Positions 5,347-10,358 of a DNA stretch of 10,358 nt are shown piece after piece. The stretch comes from Promethearchaeota archaeon (lineage in GTDB: Archaea; Asgardarchaeota; Lokiarchaeia; Sigynarchaeales; SOKP01), in NCBI GenBank assembly GCA_016839905.1, contig JAEOTJ010000256.1, forward strand, positions 1 to 10,358, written 5' to 3'. The notes under the pieces were generated by a model. The model had not been told where the DNA came from, ran no database searches, and was given only the letters and a program-made list of their open reading frames with translations. Position 1 is the stretch's first letter, and each line of letters starts with the position of its first letter. The position numbers were made by a program, and so were the translations under genes.

Positions 5347-7944
5347 ATGCAACAGTTAGTTTTTAGCACGGGCACTCTGGCCCTAGATAAGTTAATAGAT
5401 GGTGTTTTACCCGGTGATAATATTGTATTTCAAGTTGATAATTTAGGAGATTTTATTCATTATGCTCACAATTTCTGTTATGATAATAATGAGAACGAGC
5501 GTCCTTTAATTTATTTTCGATTTGCTGATCATGAATCCTTGCTCCCTGAGAATGCTCATGCAGAAGTTTTTAAGCTTCATCCAGAAGAGGGATTTGAACC
5601 ATTTATTGATAATATATTCACGACTATTGAAAAATTTGGATATGGAGCATGTTATATATTTGATTCTTTAAGTGAATTGGCAGTAGATTGGTATAGCGAT
5701 CGAATGGTCGCAAATTTTTTCATGTTAACCTGTCCTTATTTATTTGATTATAAAACGGTTACGTTTTTTGTCTTACTCAGAGATAGGCACAGTCAATATA
5801 CAATCTCAAAAATCCACGAAACCGCCCAAGTCATCTTAGATGTACATAATAAAGAAAAGAAGCAATATATTCATCCATTAAAAGTGTGGAAGCGACATTC
5901 CCCTACAATGTATATGCTACATATTTGGAGTGATGAGAAATTTGTCCCCATACGTCTGAGCGCAGAGATCTCTGATATTTTAACAGGTTACGAGCAAACA
6001 TGGACAGACTTATCTACCCGGCTTCATAATGTTCGTTCAAGGACATTTTCTCAAGCTTATGAGCTTTTAAGAGATTTTGAATTGGGATTATGTAAATCAC
6101 AAGATTTAGAGCCAATAAAAGAGCGGATCATTCGAATGATAATAACTCGTGATCAAAACCTAATGTCAATGGTGAAAAAATACATTAGATTAAGAGATCT
6201 ACTTGATATAGGACGACGAATGATCGGATCAGGACTAATCGGTGGTAAATCGGTAGGGCTATTACTTGCTCAAGCCATAATAAAGAAATCAAATTCAAAA
6301 TGGAAAGACAAGCTTGAACGACATGATTCATTTTTTATAGGTTCTGATGTATTTTTTACTTACTTAGTGTTAAATAAATGCTGGTGGCCACGATATCGCA
6401 TAAGAAAGTGTGAGGATTTTGACGAGTTAGCAGCTGAAGGACGAGATATACTTTCAAATGGAGTGTTCCCACAGGATATAGTAGATCAATTTAGAAATAT
6501 TCTAAATTACTTTGGACAATCTCCAATAATAGTTAGAAGTAGTAGTTTATTAGAAGATGCTTATGGGAATGCGTTCTCTGGAAAATACGAAAGTGTTTTT
6601 CTAGCGAATCAAGGTACTCCCGATGAGAGACTCGAAGCTTTTATAAATGCAGTTAGGACTGTGTATGAAAGTACTCTTAGCGAGGATGCTCTAAATTATC
6701 GCTTACGTAGGAAGCTATTAGATCAAGATGAGCAGATGGCTATATTGGTCCAAAGGGTTTCAGGATCTCCCTATGGAGATCTATTTTTTCCACAACTTGC
6801 GGGAGTAGGTTATTCATATAATCCATTCCTATGGAATAAGGATATTGATCCAAGAGCAGGATTAATTAGATTAGTTTTTGGCCTCGGAACTCGTGCTGTA
6901 AATAGACATGACGATGATTATACAAGGATAGTAGCTTTAAATTTACCCGAGAGACGTCCTGAGGCTAATAAAAATGAAAGATTAAAATATAATCAGAGAA
7001 AAGTTGATGTACTTAATTTAAAGAATAATTCATTTAATTCTAGGTTTTTTGATGAACTTGCTTTGGAAGCCGATGGTTTACCAATTGAGAAGTTTAGTTC
7101 AAGAGACTTTGAAGCTGAGAGTAGGTTGATCCAGAGAGGTCGCGAAAGAATAATATATTATTTAGATTTAGATAAATTCATTTTAAAAAGTCCTATTGTT
7201 GAAGATATGAAAGAAATGTTAAATACTCTTGAGAAAGCTTATGATTATCCGGTTGATATAGAATTTACTATTAATTATATTCATGAAAATGTTTATAGAA
7301 TATACATACTTCAATGTCGTCCACTTCAAGTAAGAAGTGAGACTGATGAATTTAATGAGCCAACTGATATAAAGGAAGAAAATATATTAATAAAAACTAC
7401 AGGTCCCGTTATAGGGAATGGTAAAGCTACTACTATTGATAGATTCATTTATGTAGTTCCGGAGAAATATGGTAAATTATCCATTCAAGAACGTTATGCT
7501 GTTGCTAGAATAATAGGTAAGATAAATCGAATGCATAAAGAATCTGGGAAAGAAACTGTTTTTCTAGCGGGTCCTGGCCGTTGGGCAACATCTAGCCCTT
7601 CTTTAGGAGTCCCTGCTACGTTTCATGAGATAAATTCAGCTTCAATCATTTGTGAAATTGCTGAGATGCATGAGAATTTAAATCCTGATGCATCATTAGG
7701 GACTCATTTCTTTAATGATCTCGTAGAAACAGATATGTTCTATATGGCAATCAATCCTCGAGAGGAAGGAACCATTTTAAAAAGAGAAAGATTTGCAAAA
7801 ATGGATAATCAGCTTACTCAACTTATTCCAGATTCAAAAAAATTTGAAAATTTAATTTATGTTATTGATGATCAAAGAATGAAATTATATGCAGATCCAT
7901 TTAAACAAATAGCATTATTATATATACTTGAAGAAGAGGATTAG
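5347..7944 (+). CDS. PEP/pyruvate-binding (PPDK/PpsA-type ATP-grasp) protein with degenerate KaiC-like N-terminal domain
   Basis: The 865-residue product is probably cytosolic and I know no established function for it. Residues 1 to about 205 resemble a KaiC/RecA-type domain. FSTGTLALDKLIDGVLPGDNI has the typical entry, but the Walker A position reads VDNLGDF, without GKT/S. A Walker-B-like ACYIFDSLSE (101-110, Asp106) remains, so this domain is likely a non-hydrolysing fold. A helical stretch at about 210-290 leads to a PEP-synthase/PPDK N-terminal ATP-grasp domain (about 290-665). This has GLIGGKSVGLLLA (296-308), IIVRSSSLLEDAYGNAFSGK (394-413), DEQMAILVQR (461-470), LVFGLGTRAV (509-518) and the final YILQCRPLQV (653-662). 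The C-terminal domain (about 680-865) carries GPGRWATSSPSLGVP (742-756) and GTHFFNDLVE (785-794). I see neither a phosphohistidine swivelling domain (T-G-G-x-x-S-H-A type) nor a PEP-binding TIM barrel, so PEP synthesis is unlikely. It opens an operon with hdrBC and gltB1. Confidence 0.85.
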   Translation: MQQLVFSTGTLALDKLIDGVLPGDNIVFQVDNLGDFIHYAHNFCYDNNENERPLIYFRFADHESLLPENAHAEVFKLHPEEGFEPFIDNIFTTIEKFGYGACYIFDSLSELAVDWYSDRMVANFFMLTCPYLFDYKTVTFFVLLRDRHSQYTISKIHETAQVILDVHNKEKKQYIHPLKVWKRHSPTMYMLHIWSDEKFVPIRLSAEISDILTGYEQTWTDLSTRLHNVRSRTFSQAYELLRDFELGLCKSQDLEPIKERIIRMIITRDQNLMSMVKKYIRLRDLLDIGRRMIGSGLIGGKSVGLLLAQAIIKKSNSKWKDKLERHDSFFIGSDVFFTYLVLNKCWWPRYRIRKCEDFDELAAEGRDILSNGVFPQDIVDQFRNILNYFGQSPIIVRSSSLLEDAYGNAFSGKYESVFLANQGTPDERLEAFINAVRTVYESTLSEDALNYRLRRKLLDQDEQMAILVQRVSGSPYGDLFFPQLAGVGYSYNPFLWNKDIDPRAGLIRLVFGLGTRAVNRHDDDYTRIVALNLPERRPEANKNERLKYNQRKVDVLNLKNNSFNSRFFDELALEADGLPIEKFSSRDFEAESRLIQRGRERIIYYLDLDKFILKSPIVEDMKEMLNTLEKAYDYPVDIEFTINYIHENVYRIYILQCRPLQVRSETDEFNEPTDIKEENILIKTTGPVIGNGKATTIDRFIYVVPEKYGKLSIQERYAVARIIGKINRMHKESGKETVFLAGPGRWATSSPSLGVPATFHEINSASIICEIAEMHENLNPDASLGTHFFNDLVETDMFYMAINPREEGTILKRERFAKMDNQLTQLIPDSKKFENLIYVIDDQRMKLYADPFKQIALLYILEEED

Positions 7945-7953
7945 ATTAAAATT

Positions 7954-9312
7954 ATGAAAACTAAACAGGAGATTGTATTATTTCCCGGATGCATGATTTC
8001 TTACCGGTTGCCTTTTATTGAAGTATCAATAAGGAAGGTCTTAAATTTTTTTGGAATAAAATTTTCTGAGCCAAATCCACGATTTTCATGTTGTCCAGAG
8101 CCTAATGGAATAAAGAATTCTGATGAAGTTGCATATATAATTACCGCGGCTCGAAATTTAGCTCTTGCTGAGGAAGAAAATAAAGATATTTTAACCCCAT
8201 GTAATGGTTGTTTTGAAACATTAAAAGGAGTTAGAAGCGAGATTCGAGTAGATAGCCATATACGAAACCACGTCAATTCACATCTCAATAAAATTGATCT
8301 AGAGGTTAGTGGGAGAAGTGATGTTCTACATCTCATAGAGTTTTTTCATAAATTAGGAAAAGACACAATTAAAGATAATATTAAATATCCTCTAACAGGT
8401 CTACGTGTGGCTGTTCATTACGGATGCCATTTTTTACGACCAAGCAATAAGATTCAAATGGATGATCCCATGGAACCACATATATTCGATGCTTTAATTG
8501 AGGATTTAGGAGCAAAAAGCATTGAGTATGATAGGAAAATGGATTGTTGTGGCGGGAGCCTTGCAAGAGCGGATAATTCGGACTCAGGTATGGAAATGGT
8601 TCATAGTAAATTAGAAGTAATGAAAGAAAGGAGAATTGATTGTATTGTCGTGGGTTGCCCTCAGTGTTTTACTCAATTTGACCATATTCAACAGGATCTC
8701 AAGAAATTAGATTATGATTATGATATTCCAGTATTATATTATTCAGAGTTATTATGTATTGCATTAGGAATCGATATAAGAGATATTGTAAGAAAAGTTC
8801 ACAGGACTCCATTAGATAAAATCTTTAAAAAAGTGGATCTTATACACCAAAAAAATAAAGAGATTAAACAATATTTTGAATTGGATTTCTTGAAGAAATG
8901 TTATGATTGTGGGGCATGTAATGATGATTGTCCAGTGGCTAAGATCACTACATTTGATCCTAAACAAATTGTTAAAACAATACTAGAAGGGAATCTTAAT
9001 GAATTGTTAGAAGATCCCTCCATTTGGATGTGTCTTGATTGTTATGTATGTTATGAACTTTGCCCAATGAGGATAGGTCTTGTCGAAATCTTTACAATTT
9101 TAAGAAATTTGGCTAGAGAAAGGGGTTTTATTAGTAAAGGTTTTGATAATGAATATAAATCTTTTAAAAAGATGGGAACAGTTGCGATGTTCTCTAAGTC
9201 TGCTCGGAAAAGAGTAGGATTAGAAGCTAAGAAACCCGAACTTGATGATTTAAAAAAATTATTAAAATCAATTGAAATAGAAAAAAAAAATGAGATGAGA
9301 GAAAAACAATGA
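7954..9312 (+). CDS. HdrB-HdrC fusion: CCG-domain heterodisulfide reductase-like iron-sulfur protein
   Basis: This 452-residue protein carries two CCG domains followed by a two-cluster ferredoxin module, joined by a linker at about 280-312. The first CCG has Cys13, Cys46-Cys47, Cys83 and Cys86; the second has Cys158, Cys198-Cys199, Cys235 and Cys238. Spacings C-x32-CC-x35-CxxC and C-x39-CC-x35-CxxC match HdrB, whose ten cysteines hold two non-cubane [4Fe-4S] clusters. The ferredoxin motifs CxxCxxCxxxCP are complete at Cys316/319/322/326 and Cys360/363/366/370 and would bind two cubane [4Fe-4S] clusters as in HdrC. The order HdrB then HdrC is opposite to HdrD. No transmembrane segment is evident; the tail (about 425-452) is lysine- and glutamate-rich. 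The gene starts 9 nt after the PPDK-like gene and its TGA overlaps the gltB1 ATG. A soluble disulfide reductase or electron-transfer subunit is likely; the substrate is unknown. Confidence 0.9.
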   Translation: MKTKQEIVLFPGCMISYRLPFIEVSIRKVLNFFGIKFSEPNPRFSCCPEPNGIKNSDEVAYIITAARNLALAEEENKDILTPCNGCFETLKGVRSEIRVDSHIRNHVNSHLNKIDLEVSGRSDVLHLIEFFHKLGKDTIKDNIKYPLTGLRVAVHYGCHFLRPSNKIQMDDPMEPHIFDALIEDLGAKSIEYDRKMDCCGGSLARADNSDSGMEMVHSKLEVMKERRIDCIVVGCPQCFTQFDHIQQDLKKLDYDYDIPVLYYSELLCIALGIDIRDIVRKVHRTPLDKIFKKVDLIHQKNKEIKQYFELDFLKKCYDCGACNDDCPVAKITTFDPKQIVKTILEGNLNELLEDPSIWMCLDCYVCYELCPMRIGLVEIFTILRNLARERGFISKGFDNEYKSFKKMGTVAMFSKSARKRVGLEAKKPELDDLKKLLKSIEIEKKNEMREKQ

Positions 9313-10358
9313 GATGGAAAAATTATACATCATTGCCTGAGTCGTGTAGAAAAGAAAGAGTTTTTGATGGATGTGGTATTTCCGGTTTTATTAATATTGA
9401 TGGGAAAAGAGTCAAAGGAGATATAATTAAAGACATGCTATGTATTCTAAATGCAAGAGAAAATGGATTAGGTGCAGGATTTGCGGGATATGGAATCTAT
9501 CCTCAATATAAAGATTTCTATGCAATTCATTTTTTATTTGATAATGATATTATAAGATCGAAAACAGAAGATTATCTGGTCTCTAAAGGTGTGATAGCAT
9601 TTTCAGAGCCTATTCCTACAAAATTTCCTCTAAATATTGATAATCCACCTCTAGTATGGCGAGCATTTTTCAATCCACGAGAATTTAAAAGTGTTAGTAA
9701 TGATGAGTTGATGGTCCAACTAGTAATGGAAATTAATGAAAAAATTGAGGGCGCATACGTCATGTCTTCCGGAAAAAATATGGGGGTTTTCAAAGGAAAT
9801 GGTTGGTCTCATGAAATCGCAGAGTATTACATGATTGAAAATTATGAGGCAGATATGTGGCTCGCTCATAGCCGCTTTCCAACGAATACTCCTGGATGGT
9901 GGGGCGGAGCACATCCATTTAATATATTAGGCACTTCAGTAGTACATAATGGTGAAATCACATCATATGGAACGAATAAGAGATATTTAGAATCTTTTGG
10001 TTATAAATGCACTCTTTTCACCGATACTGAAGTTATTGCTTATTTATTTGATTTACTCACTCGAAGACATAAAATTCCTGTTTCTATCGCGAGTTTAGCA
10101 TTCGCACCACCTTTATTCCACGAAATAGAACAGATGGGTAGAGAACAGCAAATAGCCCTGAAAAATATCAGGGCAACTTATAGATCTGCAATGTTGAATG
10201 GTCCCTTTTCAATTATAGTAGGACAAGCAGATCCCGTGCCAACATTGATAGGATTAAGTGATAGAAAAAAATTACGACCCATGGTAGCAGGAATATCTGA
10301 AGATGAGAACACTATTTTCTTGAGTAGTGAAGAATCTTCCTTCCAAAGATTAATGCTA
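9309..10358 (+). CDS. Glutamate synthase glutaminase subunit GltB1 (class II amidotransferase), 3' end outside the window
   Basis: The first 350 residues of a class II glutamine amidotransferase, reading open to the window edge. It corresponds to domain 1 of glutamate synthase, in archaea encoded separately from the FMN/synthase (GltB2) and alpha-helix (GltB3) parts. It would hydrolyse glutamine and channel ammonia to the synthase subunit. Cys22 in DGCGISGFIN is the expected nucleophile and implies removal of 21 N-terminal residues, as in other class II amidotransferases. RENGLGAGFAGYGIYP (50-65) is typical of the archaeal subunit. LAHSRFPTNTPGWWGGAHPF (185-204), HNGEI (213-217, oxyanion Asn214-Gly215), TDTEVIAYLFDLL (238-250) and SSEESSF (339-345) build the glutamine site. 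The ATG at 9309 overlaps the hdrBC stop as ATGA, indicating translational coupling. A Shine-Dalgarno is weak at best (GATGAGAG, 9294-9301). Confidence 0.92.
   Translation, partial: MRWKNYTSLPESCRKERVFDGCGISGFINIDGKRVKGDIIKDMLCILNARENGLGAGFAGYGIYPQYKDFYAIHFLFDNDIIRSKTEDYLVSKGVIAFSEPIPTKFPLNIDNPPLVWRAFFNPREFKSVSNDELMVQLVMEINEKIEGAYVMSSGKNMGVFKGNGWSHEIAEYYMIENYEADMWLAHSRFPTNTPGWWGGAHPFNILGTSVVHNGEITSYGTNKRYLESFGYKCTLFTDTEVIAYLFDLLTRRHKIPVSIASLAFAPPLFHEIEQMGREQQIALKNIRATYRSAMLNGPFSIIVGQADPVPTLIGLSDRKKLRPMVAGISEDENTIFLSSEESSFQRLML

Noticed and set aside
5347..7944. Annotation as PEP synthase or pyruvate phosphate dikinase
   Set aside because: Only the ATP-grasp domain matches. The phosphohistidine swivelling motif and PEP-binding barrel are not seen, and the N-terminus is a KaiC-like domain.
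8001..8566. Minus-strand open frames opposite hdrBC
   Set aside because: Both are short, lie within a gene with complete cysteine motifs, and show no features of their own.
9281..9290. A10 run near the end of hdrBC as a programmed frameshift joining HdrBC to GltB1
   Set aside because: Slippage into the gltB1 frame meets TGA at 9291-9293 at once, and the other frame stops at 9296-9298. No fusion would result; ATGA coupling explains the junction.
7954..9312. Annotation as HdrD or glycolate oxidase subunit GlcF
   Set aside because: Those have the ferredoxin part first and the CCG domains last; here the order is reversed, so HdrB-HdrC fusion describes it better.
9572..9914. Minus-strand open frames opposite gltB1
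   Set aside because: The plus strand is continuously open for 350 codons with glutamine amidotransferase motifs; the opposite frames are shadows.

Overview
The window looks like a nitrogen-assimilation region from an AT-rich archaeon. The archaeal reading rests on several things. Intergenic regions carry TATA-like boxes. Pure T-runs without a stable GC hairpin follow the stop codons. Shine-Dalgarno sites are sparse and mostly of the GGTGAT/GGAGAT type. The glutamate synthase appears as a separate archaeal-type glutaminase subunit (GltB1), and a heterodisulfide-reductase (Hdr) type iron-sulfur protein lies next to it. An Asgard-type (Lokiarchaeia-like) lineage is my best guess, but that is inference from composition and gene content. 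No rRNA, tRNA, CRISPR array, insertion sequence or transposase was seen.

Layout. On the minus strand, amt (ammonium channel, 372-1568) and glnK (PII signal protein, 21-362) form a two-gene operon 9 nt apart, ending in a poly-T terminator at 14-1. A 276-bp divergent intergenic region separates them from nadE (1845-3488, glutamine-dependent NAD+ synthetase). A 224-bp gap with a U-rich terminator and the glnA promoter follows, then glnA (3713-5065, type I-alpha glutamine synthetase). After a 281-bp gap dense in inverted repeats comes a compact three-gene operon. Its first gene encodes an 865-aa protein pairing a degenerate KaiC/RecA-like domain with a PEP-synthase/PPDK-type ATP-grasp domain (5347-7944). 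Nine nucleotides later comes a 452-aa HdrB-HdrC fusion (7954-9312). It overlaps by ATGA the start of gltB1, the glutaminase subunit of glutamate synthase (9309 to the window end, incomplete).

How the genes fit together. Amt imports or senses ammonium and GlnK reports 2-oxoglutarate and adenylate state. GlnA fixes ammonium into glutamine. GltB1 would release ammonia from glutamine for transfer to 2-oxoglutarate by synthase and electron-transfer subunits that should lie beyond the window. NadE is another glutamine consumer. The two unusual genes between glnA and gltB1 are the part worth attention. One is a PPDK-like protein with no visible phosphohistidine or PEP-binding domain. The other is a ten-cysteine CCG plus two-ferredoxin-cluster protein translationally coupled to gltB1. 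Together they suggest an Hdr-type electron input to glutamate synthase and a possible energy or carbon-state module attached to GS-GOGAT. That is a hypothesis from gene order and domain content, not a demonstrated function.
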